Assembly (NCBI GenBank): GCA_031549665.1
Contig: JAVBPJ010000011.1
Location: forward strand, 1 to 64,000
Reading direction: 5' to 3'
Length of the DNA: 64,000 bases
DNA from: Rikenella sp031549665
GTDB lineage: Bacteria; Bacteroidota; Bacteroidia; Bacteroidales; Rikenellaceae
Shown: positions 1 to 7,160 of the stretch, piece by piece
Numbering within the stretch: position 1 is the stretch's first letter
Layout: the number at the start of each line of letters is the position of its first letter
Program-made: the position numbers and the translations under genes
The notes under the pieces: generated by a model
Databases searched by the model: none
What the model saw: the letters and a program-made list of their open reading frames with translations, nothing else
Told to the model about the DNA's origin: nothing

Positions 1-698
1 CAACGCACCGCGATCCCCCCAGATTGCCCGATGCCGATGATGACGACGACCCCAATAGACCCGGGTACGGAGGCGGCGATAACGGCGGTGGCAGCGGGGG
101 AGGACTCTCCATACCCAGCATACCCGGCATCATAGCGGCATACCCAAAAGAACTTGCCACCGCTAACCGTTTTATCCCCTATGGTCTATATGGGGACTGT
201 TTCAAAACAGCCGAAGAGATAATGAAGCAAAAATTCGGCAAGACCAACATCGGTAACAAAGAGAAGGTAATCCAGCTAAGGCAGGAACGCACTACGAACG
301 GAGTGCGGGAATTGGGGTATTACGGGAACAATCCGCAGGGCGCGTACGTATCTGCGGTGAACACCATGATCACCCACCTCAACAACGGCAACCCCTTGAT
401 GGTGGGCGTTAACCATAGATTAGGCCAAACCATCAACGAGGGTGCGACCGACCACTTCGTTGTGGTTACCGGATTTGCATACGACGGGAATAGTTTGTAC
501 TTTACCTACATCGAAACAGGAACAAAGCGAGAGGCGGCCGGATTTAACACCAATGACAACCGGCTCTATTACGACCCGAACGGCCCGAGTTTGGGAGACC
601 CGAGTACGTACAACGGTCGTCGCTATGAAATGACACAAGTTCGGCCCAACGACGGCTCCACTCCCGAGTTTTCCGGCCCCCAGCCGCCCAGGCAATAA
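1..698 (+). CDS. Candidate toxin/effector C-terminus: papain-fold (C39-like) cysteine peptidase domain, 5' partial
   Basis: The frame is open to the left edge, so the N-terminus is missing; a TTG at 24 is the first start-like codon but probably not the real start. Numbered from that TTG, residues 3-30 are an Asp run followed by a Gly/Asn/Ser-rich linker, and residues 40-200 form a compact domain. C59 (YGDCFKTAEE) and H144 (TDHFVVVTGF) look like the Cys/His pair of papain-fold C39-like or NlpC-like peptidases, with E164 or D184 as possible third residue. Low-complexity linker plus small C-terminal hydrolase is the usual layout of secreted toxins and type VI effectors. It is followed 20 bp later by a gene for an exported protein, as expected of an immunity partner. 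The fold call is from motif pattern only. The target (cell wall or protein) is unknown. Confidence 0.5.
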   Translation, partial: THRDPPRLPDADDDDDPNRPGYGGGDNGGGSGGGLSIPSIPGIIAAYPKELATANRFIPYGLYGDCFKTAEEIMKQKFGKTNIGNKEKVIQLRQERTTNGVRELGYYGNNPQGAYVSAVNTMITHLNNGNPLMVGVNHRLGQTINEGATDHFVVVTGFAYDGNSLYFTYIETGTKREAAGFNTNDNRLYYDPNGPSLGDPSTYNGRRYEMTQVRPNDGSTPEFSGPQPPRQ

Positions 699-1458
699 AA
701 AAACAAGACGAACAACCCATGAAAACAACAACCATGAAACGATTTTTCTTCGCCCTGCTTTGCGCTTTGGCGTCCGTATCGGGGTTCACCCAGGTACCCC
801 AAAACTTAATCACCAACTGGTGGCCCACCTACAACCAGGCAAACTACCCGTACCTGTTAGGTCGTGTACCGCAATCCCAACCGACAAAAGACATCGGCAT
901 TCAAACAGAGAAGCACATCGAGGCGTTCTTTTGGCGAGACTTGCAAGGCACCATCAAGCATCCTGTTGAGAACGAAATGTCAGCCGCTTTGAAAATGCAA
1001 CCGCAGAGCGGAGCTTATTACCTGATCCCGGTAAACGTTGGTGACTACGTGACATCTCGTATCGTATTGGCCACCTATACCCCCTCGGGCGCTTTTATCG
1101 ACCAACTGGAGGCCGGAGTGGTTTGCGAAGGGTATGATCATTGGCTGTATACCAAGCAGTGCCGGGTGGATCAAAACATGAAGGTTACGATCTACCATTT
1201 GAGGGTTACTAACTCGAACTCGATCGATGTTTTTGGGACACTACCCGCCACTATCACCGCCCAGCGCATTGATACCACGTACCAGATCACTTCGGACGGT
1301 CATTTCCAAAAGATCGGCGAAAAAAAGTACCACGAACGCCTCTACACCAAAGCCGAGTTGAACGTCAAAGACCGGAACATCTGGGACGGCAGCGAAGTCC
1401 CGTTACCCTAACGGAGATCGTTGCAATTTTAGGGAGGGCGCATAAAGCGCCCCCCTTT
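670..1458 (+). repeat. Duplicated block, copy 1 (toxin tail + paralogue A + terminator)
   Basis: Similarity to 2079-2870 starts inside the last ten codons of the peptidase gene, runs through the complete exported-protein gene and its stop, continues through the shared downstream sequence CGGAGATCGTTGCAATT, and ends in a GC-rich hairpin. Length is about 790 bp. Confidence 0.85.
719..1411 (+). CDS. Exported protein, candidate immunity protein (paralogue A)
   Basis: 230 aa with a clear Sec signal peptide: a basic start (MKTTTMKR), a hydrophobic core, and likely cleavage after about residue 25 (SGFTQ). A second in-frame ATG at 734 gives a more usual signal peptide (MKRFFFALLC) and may be the true start. 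I do not recognise the family. It is about 83 % identical to the protein at 2130-2819, with near-identical ends and clustered differences in the middle. It lies 20 bp behind the peptidase-domain gene, so a periplasmic immunity role against that domain is an inference from order, export and duplication. GC is visibly lower than in the housekeeping genes to the right. Confidence 0.6.
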   Translation: MKTTTMKRFFFALLCALASVSGFTQVPQNLITNWWPTYNQANYPYLLGRVPQSQPTKDIGIQTEKHIEAFFWRDLQGTIKHPVENEMSAALKMQPQSGAYYLIPVNVGDYVTSRIVLATYTPSGAFIDQLEAGVVCEGYDHWLYTKQCRVDQNMKVTIYHLRVTNSNSIDVFGTLPATITAQRIDTTYQITSDGHFQKIGEKKYHERLYTKAELNVKDRNIWDGSEVPLP

Positions 1459-1460
1459 CT
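1432..1460 (+). terminator. Rho-independent terminator-like hairpin
   Basis: GGGAGGGCGC, loop ATAAA, GCGCCCCCC, then TTT. The stem has one mismatch. It ends the paralogue A unit; the equivalent hairpin follows paralogue B. Confidence 0.65.
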
Positions 1461-1501
1461 GTTGCTGGAGAACAAATCCAACTTCAAAACTGCAAATAAC
1501 C

Positions 1502-2005
1502 ATGAAAATAACATTGATAACCCTGATGGCCAGTATGGCCTTGTTCGTGAGCAGCTTTTCGGCAACAGCCCAGCGGAGCGATTATGTATACACACCCTGG
1601 TCGACCTTCCAAAACGACACGCTTGCCTACCTGAAAAAGAATTTTGTTCCAGGTCCCGATTATTTCGGAGGCTATCCGGTCAGCGCATTCCTGGATCGGC
1701 TGGAACTTTCGGTGAAAGGGGTCAGGTACCGAGGATCTTTTGGTGTGGCTGCTATCGACTTTATTTTTGAGGACCCGGCCGGGTACCAATACAAAGAGCT
1801 GCACGAAAAACCCTTCATCCTCTGTGAAATTTCGGTAACCCCCCCCCATACCAACGGTTCCGGGGGAGGGGGGATTTCCCACGAAGAGGGGTATCGTGTG
1901 TTCGGGGTCGGTCCCCTTGTGATCGTTCCCATGACTCCCGAGATCAGGGCCTGGCTCAGCCGGTTGAAGATTAGTCTGGGCGACGGGATCAATATCTATC
2001 GTTGA
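1502..2005 (+). CDS. Small exported protein of unknown function
   Basis: 167 aa with a Sec signal peptide (MKITLITLMASMALF, cleavage probably after SATAQ at about residue 24). The mature part is about 143 aa with no membrane segment and one cysteine. I do not recognise the family. It sits between the two paralogous candidate immunity genes and is not related to them by eye, so it may be a second, unrelated immunity or accessory protein acquired with the island. A run of nine C at 1849-1857 and a G-rich stretch at 1862-1873 lie inside the frame; slippage there would shift the last third of the protein. A strong hairpin follows the stop. Confidence 0.6.
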   Translation: MKITLITLMASMALFVSSFSATAQRSDYVYTPWSTFQNDTLAYLKKNFVPGPDYFGGYPVSAFLDRLELSVKGVRYRGSFGVAAIDFIFEDPAGYQYKELHEKPFILCEISVTPPHTNGSGGGGISHEEGYRVFGVGPLVIVPMTPEIRAWLSRLKISLGDGINIYR

Positions 2006-2020
2006 GTATTGATCGCTTGT

Positions 2021-2058
2021 TTACGGGAAGGGATGTTAGTCCCTTCCCGTAAGCACTT
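2021..2058 (+). terminator. Perfect 13-bp hairpin after the small exported gene
   Basis: TTACGGGAAGGGA, loop TGTTAG, TCCCTTCCCGTAA, then GCACTTTT. It separates the 1502-2005 gene from the toxin-tail relic. Confidence 0.75.
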
Positions 2059-2078
2059 TTGTAGTTCATGGTATAAGG

Positions 2079-2108
2079 TTCTCCGGCCCCCAACCGCCCA
2101 GGCAATAA
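2079..2108 (+). pseudogene. Relic of a toxin gene 3' end (last nine codons and stop)
   Basis: This stretch encodes FSGPQPPRQ and a stop, exactly the last nine residues of the peptidase gene at 1-698. It stands at the same distance from the second paralogue as the intact tail does from the first. Upstream it is in frame only back to a TAG at 2037-2039 and has no ATG, so it is not a gene. It is what remains of a full toxin gene after deletion or tip exchange. Confidence 0.8.
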
Positions 2109-2129
2109 CCAAAACAAGACGAACAACCC

Positions 2130-2819
2130 ATGAAAACAACAACCATGAAACGATTTTTTTTCGCCCTGCTGTGTGGTTTAGCATCCGCATCGGGGTTCAC
2201 CCAAGTACCTCAAGATTTAATCACCGGCGTGTGGCCCACCTACAACCAGGCAAACTACCCGTACCTGTTAGGCCGCGTACCGCAATCCCAGCCGACAAAA
2301 AACTTTAGCATTCAAACGGAGCAGTATATCGAGGAATTCGTTTGGGAAGACCTGCAATGCACCATCAAGTATCCTGTTGAGAACGAAATGTCCGCCGCGT
2401 TGAAAATGCAGCCGCAAAGCGGGAATTATTACCTGATCCCGATAAATATTAGCTACTTTGCCCCGTCCCGTACCGTATTGGCCACCTATACCCCCTCGGG
2501 CGCTTTTATCGACCAACTGGAGGCCGGGGTTGTCGGCGAAAGTTACAACACGTGGCTATATGTCAAGCAATGCCGGGTTGACCAAAACATGAAGGTTACG
2601 GTCTATCACTTGAAAGTTACCAATCCGACCTCGATCATATTCATCGAGGCGCCCGCCACCATCACCGCCCAGCGCATCGACACCACGTACCAGATCACTT
2701 CGGACGGCCATTTCCAAAAAACAGGCGAGAAAAAGTACCACGAACGCCTCTACACCAAAGCCGAGTTGAACGTCAAAGACCGAAACATCTGGGACGGCAG
2801 CGAAGTCCCGATGCCCTAA
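2130..2819 (+). CDS. Exported protein, candidate orphan immunity protein (paralogue B)
   Basis: 229 aa with the same signal peptide as paralogue A (MKTTTMKRFFFALLC; alternative ATG at 2145). About 40 positions differ from paralogue A, mostly in four clusters: residues 58-80, 98-114, 134-145 and 160-175. The first 57 residues and the C-terminal 50 are nearly unchanged. No complete toxin gene precedes it, only the tail relic at 2079-2108. If A is immunity to the toxin at the left edge, B would be an orphan immunity gene kept for protection against a lost or related toxin. The function is inferred; the family is not recognised. Confidence 0.6.
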   Translation: MKTTTMKRFFFALLCGLASASGFTQVPQDLITGVWPTYNQANYPYLLGRVPQSQPTKNFSIQTEQYIEEFVWEDLQCTIKYPVENEMSAALKMQPQSGNYYLIPINISYFAPSRTVLATYTPSGAFIDQLEAGVVGESYNTWLYVKQCRVDQNMKVTVYHLKVTNPTSIIFIEAPATITAQRIDTTYQITSDGHFQKTGEKKYHERLYTKAELNVKDRNIWDGSEVPMP

Positions 2820-2839
2820 CGGAGATCGTTGCAATTCCA

Positions 2840-2873
2840 AGGGGGCGCTTAATGCGCCTCCCTTTTTATTTGA
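2840..2873 (+). terminator. Rho-independent terminator after paralogue B
   Basis: GGGGGCGC, loop TTAAT, GCGCCTCCC, then TTTTTATT. It is homologous to the hairpin at 1432-1460. Confidence 0.75.
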
Positions 2874-2875
2874 CG

Positions 2876-2917
2876 AAAAACAAGAAAATCCCCACCTCCT
2901 GTTCAGAAGATGGGGAT
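2876..2917 (-). terminator. lysS terminator
   Basis: On the minus strand ATCCCCA pairs with TGGGGAT around an imperfect inner stem, followed by TTTTCTTGTTTTT. It lies 35 bp after the lysS stop. Confidence 0.65.
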
Positions 2918-2951
2918 CGAAATCAATCCGGCGGAATCGGACAACGGAGAA

Positions 2952-4691
2952 CTATTCCACCCAGCTCTTCACCAAATCGGGCGAGGGAGCGGTCAGGCCC
3001 AGCTTGTTCTTTTTGTTGTAGCCGCACAGGTCGTTGAAGAGCTTGCCGGCCGGTTGCCCTTTGAGGGCGGCGGCGGTCGAAAAACCCATTTTTTGCAGCA
3101 CGGGGATCCACTGCTCCGGAACGCCGAGAGCCGCGTAGGCCTCGGGGCCGTCGTGCACAGGGCGCTTTTCGGGCCGCATCTGCGGGAAGAACAGCACGTC
3201 CTGAATCGACGACTGGTTGGTCATAAACATCGTCAGGCGGTCGATCCCGATCCCCATGCCCGAACAGGTGGGCATGCCGTATTCCAGGGCGCGGACAAAG
3301 TCCATGTCGATGAACATCGCCTCGTCGTCGCCCTTTTCCGAGAGCTTCAACTGCTCCTGGAAACGTTCCAGTTGATCGACGGGGTCGTTCAGCTCCGAGT
3401 AAGCGTTACAAAGCTCCTTGCCGTTCACGAACAGCTCGAACCGTTCGGTCAGCTCCGGATTGGTGCGGTGGCGCTTGCACAGGGGGGACATTTCGATGGG
3501 ATAGTCGGTGATGAAAGTGGGCTGGATCAGGTCGGCCTCGCACTTCTCGCCGAAAATGGCGTCGATCAGCTTGCCCGTCCCCATCGTCGAGTCGGTTTCG
3601 ATCCCCATCGAGGCGCAGGCCGCGCGAAGCTCCTGTTCGGTCTTGCCCGTGATGTCAAATCCGGTCTTTTCGCGGATGGCCTCGGTCATCGACAAGCGGC
3701 GGAACGGCGCCTTGAAATCGATCTCCCGGTCGCCCACCGTCAGTCGGGTCTTTCCGTGGAGGGCCAGGGCGACCGTCTCGATCATCTGCTCGGTGAAGTT
3801 CATCATCCACACATAGTCCTTGTAGGCGATGTATATTTCCATGACCGTGAACTCGGGGTTGTGGGTGCGGTCCATCCCCTCGTTGCGGAAGTCCTTGGCG
3901 AATTCGTACACGCCGTCGAACCCGCCGACGATCAAACGCTTGAGGTACAATTCATTCGCCACCCGCAGGTAGAGCGGCATATCGAGCGTGTTGTGGTGCG
4001 TGATGAACGGTCGCGCGGCGGCCCCCCCGGGAATGGGTTGCAGGATGGGAGTCTCCACCTCGACATAGCCGCGCTCGTCAAAGAAACGCCGCATGGTGGC
4101 GATAATTTTCGAGCGTTTCAGGAACGTATCCTTCACCTGCGGATTGACAATCAGGTCGACATAACGCTGGCGGTACCGCTGCTCGGGATCGCTGAAAGCG
4201 TCGAAAAGCTGGCCGTCCTTCTCCTTTACCACAGGCAGCGGACGCAGCGACTTCGACAGCACGGTGAGCGCACGGCAGTGTACCGACAGCTCGCCCATCT
4301 TGGTGATAAAGGCAAAGCCCTCGACCCCGACAATATCGCCGATGTCGAGCAGTTTTTTGAAGGCGTTGTAAACCTCCTCGCCCACGTCGTCGCGCTTGAT
4401 GTAGACCTGGATCCGGCCGGTGGCATCCTGCAACCCGAAGAAAGCGGCGCTTCCCATGATGCGGCGCGCCATGATGCGGCCGGCAAGGGTTACGGCCCCG
4501 TATTTCGGATCGGGAAGAGGCTCCCCCTCGGCATTTTTGGATTCCATGTCGTACCCTGCGGCAATTTGCGCCGCCGTCGCCGTTACCACATACTCGGCGG
4601 CCGGATAGGGTTCGATCCCCATTTGGCGCAGTTGTAGCATCGAGCTTCTTCTAAGTTGTTCCTGTTCGCTGAGTTCGTGGTTTTCCGTCAT
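2952..4691 (-). CDS. lysS: Lysine--tRNA ligase (class II)
   Basis: 579 aa cytoplasmic enzyme that charges tRNA-Lys. An N-terminal OB-fold anticodon domain (about residues 50-190, with GRIMARRIMGSAAFFGLQD) is followed by the class II catalytic domain with motif 2 (FRNEGMDRTHNPEF) and motif 3 (GMGIGIDRLTMF). About 70 extra residues follow motif 3, the longer C-terminus I associate with Bacteroidetes LysRS. A longer frame could start at 4742, but a -7 promoter element at 4730-4737 lies inside it, so the ATG at 4691 (MTENHELSEQEQ) is preferred. It stands alone on this strand, divergent from the glycosyltransferase gene. Confidence 0.97.
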   Translation of the reverse strand: MTENHELSEQEQLRRSSMLQLRQMGIEPYPAAEYVVTATAAQIAAGYDMESKNAEGEPLPDPKYGAVTLAGRIMARRIMGSAAFFGLQDATGRIQVYIKRDDVGEEVYNAFKKLLDIGDIVGVEGFAFITKMGELSVHCRALTVLSKSLRPLPVVKEKDGQLFDAFSDPEQRYRQRYVDLIVNPQVKDTFLKRSKIIATMRRFFDERGYVEVETPILQPIPGGAAARPFITHHNTLDMPLYLRVANELYLKRLIVGGFDGVYEFAKDFRNEGMDRTHNPEFTVMEIYIAYKDYVWMMNFTEQMIETVALALHGKTRLTVGDREIDFKAPFRRLSMTEAIREKTGFDITGKTEQELRAACASMGIETDSTMGTGKLIDAIFGEKCEADLIQPTFITDYPIEMSPLCKRHRTNPELTERFELFVNGKELCNAYSELNDPVDQLERFQEQLKLSEKGDDEAMFIDMDFVRALEYGMPTCSGMGIGIDRLTMFMTNQSSIQDVLFFPQMRPEKRPVHDGPEAYAALGVPEQWIPVLQKMGFSTAAALKGQPAGKLFNDLCGYNKKNKLGLTAPSPDLVKSWVE

Positions 4692-4729
4692 AATGGTTGC
4701 CTTGTATGTAACTTTCAGATTCCGAAGTG

Positions 4730-4737
4730 CAAAAATA
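4730..4737 (-). promoter_or_regulatory. -7 element for lysS
   Basis: TATTTTTG on the minus strand, 38 bp before the lysS ATG. It fits the Bacteroidetes TAnnTTTG consensus and excludes the longer start. Confidence 0.55.
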
Positions 4738-4783
4738 GTCATTTCGTCGGGTTGTAAGTGTCCTGTTGTTTCAATTTTTTTCC

Positions 4784-4791
4784 TACTTTTG
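4784..4791 (+). promoter_or_regulatory. -7 element for the WecA-like gene
   Basis: TACTTTTG, 28 bp before the ATG at 4820. An in-frame start at 4766 would lie upstream of it and is therefore unlikely. Confidence 0.6.
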
Positions 4792-4819
4792 CGGGAACCA
4801 ACCCAAGCAATTGAACTCT

Positions 4820-6019
4820 ATGGTCTATTTGCTATTTGTCTTTTTGACGTTTATCATCTCGCTTACCGTCGGATTGATGACCATCCCTCGCATTGTGGTC
4901 TTCTCGAAGGCCAAGCGTTTGTTCGATTCGCTGGACTCCCGGAAAGTACACACGGGGAGCATTCCGCGGTTGGGCGGATTGACCTTTTTCCCCGCCACCC
5001 TGTTTTCGTTCGCCTTTGTATTGGGCTTGCGCTACTACGCGGGGTATTCGATCGTTCTCGACCTGCAAGGGGAATTGCTGGTGCAGTTTTTATTCGTCAT
5101 TTCGGGGATGCTGCTCCTGTACGGGATCGGATTGGCCGACGACCTGATCGGGGCAAGTTATAAAACAAAACTGGCGACACAAGTTTTGGCGTCGTCCATG
5201 CTGGTATTTGCCGGGGTTACCATTGGCAATTTCAACGGTTTTCTGGGCGTACATGAGCTTCCTTTTTGGATCGACGTTCCGCTAACGGTAGGTTTCTCCG
5301 TGCTGATCATCAACGCATTCAACCTGATCGACGGGGTGGACGGGCTTTGCTCCGGACTGAGCCTCATTCTGTTGACCACGCTGGGTGCCTGGTTCATGTG
5401 GGCGGAACTTTATGTGTACGCCATGTTTTCGTTCAGCATGGTGGGGGTGTTGCTGGCTTTCTTCCAGTACAACGTACTCGGCACGCGATTGAAAATATTC
5501 ATGGGCGATACGGGGTCGCTCACGCTGGGACTGCTCATTACCTACCTCGGCCTTATATTCATCAACGCCAAGGACTTTGCCCCTCCGTACATCGACACCG
5601 GACTCAACATGCCCCTGTTCATCGGGTTGATTTTCCTCCCCATTTTTGACACTTTCCGTGTCTTTGTCGGCCGCCTCAACCGAGGCAAATCGCCTTTCTA
5701 TCCCGACAAAACCCACATCCACCACAAACTTCTGCGGATGCACCGGAGCCACCTGCAAAGCACCGGCATCCTGCTGACCATGCAGGTGTTTTACGCGCTG
5801 TTAAACGTGCTGATGGCTAAGTTGTTCGAATGGAACATCAACATCATTGTAGTGGTGGACATTGCCGTCGGCGTGGGCATCAACCTGGCCATGAACCGTT
5901 ACATCAACCGTGAGGGAAAAGACCTGTCCGAAATCGAGATCGCCTCGAAGGACCCCGACATACTGACACCAGACTCCAATACAAACATAAAATCCACCAC
6001 CCCAAACATACATCAGTAA
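4820..6019 (+). CDS. Undecaprenyl-phosphate N-acetylglucosaminyl 1-phosphate transferase (WecA/MraY family)
   Basis: 399 aa polytopic membrane protein that would transfer a sugar-1-phosphate onto undecaprenyl phosphate, starting a surface glycan. Visible family signatures are the Asp-rich loops GIGLADDLIGA and NLIDGVDGLCSG, FMGDTGSLTLG, and the His-rich loop PDKTHIHHKLLRMH that separates WecA-type enzymes from MraY. Hydrophobic segments run along most of the first 370 residues; a Thr/Ser-rich polar tail follows. It is separated by one base from galE, so the two are co-transcribed and probably serve nucleotide-sugar use in the same polysaccharide pathway. The exact sugar is not shown by sequence. 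Confidence 0.85.
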   Translation: MVYLLFVFLTFIISLTVGLMTIPRIVVFSKAKRLFDSLDSRKVHTGSIPRLGGLTFFPATLFSFAFVLGLRYYAGYSIVLDLQGELLVQFLFVISGMLLLYGIGLADDLIGASYKTKLATQVLASSMLVFAGVTIGNFNGFLGVHELPFWIDVPLTVGFSVLIINAFNLIDGVDGLCSGLSLILLTTLGAWFMWAELYVYAMFSFSMVGVLLAFFQYNVLGTRLKIFMGDTGSLTLGLLITYLGLIFINAKDFAPPYIDTGLNMPLFIGLIFLPIFDTFRVFVGRLNRGKSPFYPDKTHIHHKLLRMHRSHLQSTGILLTMQVFYALLNVLMAKLFEWNINIIVVVDIAVGVGINLAMNRYINREGKDLSEIEIASKDPDILTPDSNTNIKSTTPNIHQ

Positions 6020-6020
6020 G

Positions 6021-7055
6021 ATGATTACCAGAGAGAAAACTGTATTGGTAGCCGGAGGGGCGGGTTACATCGGCACACACACCACCGTTGAGCTCATCCA
6101 AGCCGGTTACAACGTTGTGATTGCCGACAACCTGTCAAATTCCGAATTTTTAGCCATCGATGGCGTTCAACAAATCATCGGTCGACCCGTTCCCTTCGAA
6201 CAGATCGACTGTTGCGATTTAGATGCCCTGGAGCGCGTTTACCGGAAATATCCCTTCAATTCCGTGATCCACTTCGCCGCTTTCAAAGCCGTCGGCGAAT
6301 CGGTAAAGCAACCGTTGAAGTACTACCGGAACAACCTCGAATCGTTGATCACCATCATTGAATTGATGAAGAACAACGCCGTTGAGAACCTGGTTTTCTC
6401 CTCGTCGGCCACCGTGTATGGAACCCCCCGCGAATTGCCGGCCACCGAAAAAACCCCGCAGCACAAGAGCAGCTCCCCGTACGGGATCACCAAACAATTC
6501 AGCGAGCAGATCATCGAAGACTGCACCCGTTCGATCCCCTCGCTCAGCGCTATCGCCCTGCGTTACTTCAACCCCATCGGCGCGCACAGCTCGGCCCTGA
6601 TCGGCGAATTGCCCAAAGGAGTACCCAACAACCTGGTTCCTTTCATCACCCAGACAGCGGCCGGAGTTCGGGACTGCCTGAGCGTGTTCGGAGGCGACTA
6701 CAACACCCCCGACGGATCGGCCCAGCGCGACTACATCGACGTGGTCGACCTGGCGCGGGCCCACGTGGCCGCCGTACACCGCATGATCAGCGGTTACTCG
6801 AAAGCCCCCTACGAAGTGTTCAACATCGGGACCGGCGTTCCCGTTTCGGTGCTGGAACTGCTCCGCGAGTTTGAACGCATCAACAAAGTCAAAGTCAACT
6901 ACAAAATTGCCCCCCGCCGCTCGGGCGACGTCGAAAAAATCTGGGCCGACACCACCCTCGCCAACCAGGAGTTGCGCTGGAAGGCCGAACGCCCGCTTTC
7001 CGAAACCCTCCGAAGCGCGTGGGAGTGGGAAAAACGCATCCGCGGAATCAAATAA
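6021..7055 (+). CDS. galE: UDP-glucose 4-epimerase
   Basis: 344 aa cytoplasmic NAD-dependent short-chain dehydrogenase/reductase that interconverts UDP-glucose and UDP-galactose (possibly also the GlcNAc/GalNAc pair). The Rossmann motif GGAGYIGTH is at residues 12-20, the SSSATVYG segment supplies the catalytic Ser/Thr region, and SPYGITKQ gives the Tyr-x3-Lys pair. QRDYIDVVDLARAHV and FNIGTG are typical GalE C-terminal motifs. Its ATG is one base after the stop of the membrane transferase. A strong terminator follows, closing a two-gene unit. Confidence 0.93.
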   Translation: MITREKTVLVAGGAGYIGTHTTVELIQAGYNVVIADNLSNSEFLAIDGVQQIIGRPVPFEQIDCCDLDALERVYRKYPFNSVIHFAAFKAVGESVKQPLKYYRNNLESLITIIELMKNNAVENLVFSSSATVYGTPRELPATEKTPQHKSSSPYGITKQFSEQIIEDCTRSIPSLSAIALRYFNPIGAHSSALIGELPKGVPNNLVPFITQTAAGVRDCLSVFGGDYNTPDGSAQRDYIDVVDLARAHVAAVHRMISGYSKAPYEVFNIGTGVPVSVLELLREFERINKVKVNYKIAPRRSGDVEKIWADTTLANQELRWKAERPLSETLRSAWEWEKRIRGIK

Positions 7056-7075
7056 CGCACAACCCCCGAACCTGT

Positions 7076-7108
7076 ACGCCGACGAACCCCCTTTCGTCGG
7101 CGTTTTTT
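7076..7108 (+). terminator. galE terminator
   Basis: ACGCCGACGA / TCGTCGGCGT perfect 10-bp stem followed by six T. Confidence 0.88.
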
Positions 7109-7160
7109 CCCGCCATCAGGCAACAACACGTCCAATCGCATTCAACAAATCCCATCCCTC

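Larger units (their letters stand above)
2079..2870 (+). repeat. Duplicated block, copy 2 (toxin-tail relic + paralogue B + terminator)
   Basis: Partner of 670-1458. The copies share the toxin tail, the 20-odd-bp spacer, the signal-peptide region, most of the gene and the post-stop sequence up to the hairpin. Divergence is concentrated in internal blocks of the coding region. Confidence 0.85.

Noticed and set aside
2009..2308. A 99-codon frame overlapping the start of the second paralogue
   Set aside because: It reads through the terminator hairpin and the toxin-tail relic in a different frame from both; no start signal or resemblance.
2910..4637. A 575-codon frame on the + strand opposite lysS
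   Set aside because: It is the antisense shadow of a clear LysRS gene; high GC keeps stops out of the opposite frame and the product has no recognisable motifs.
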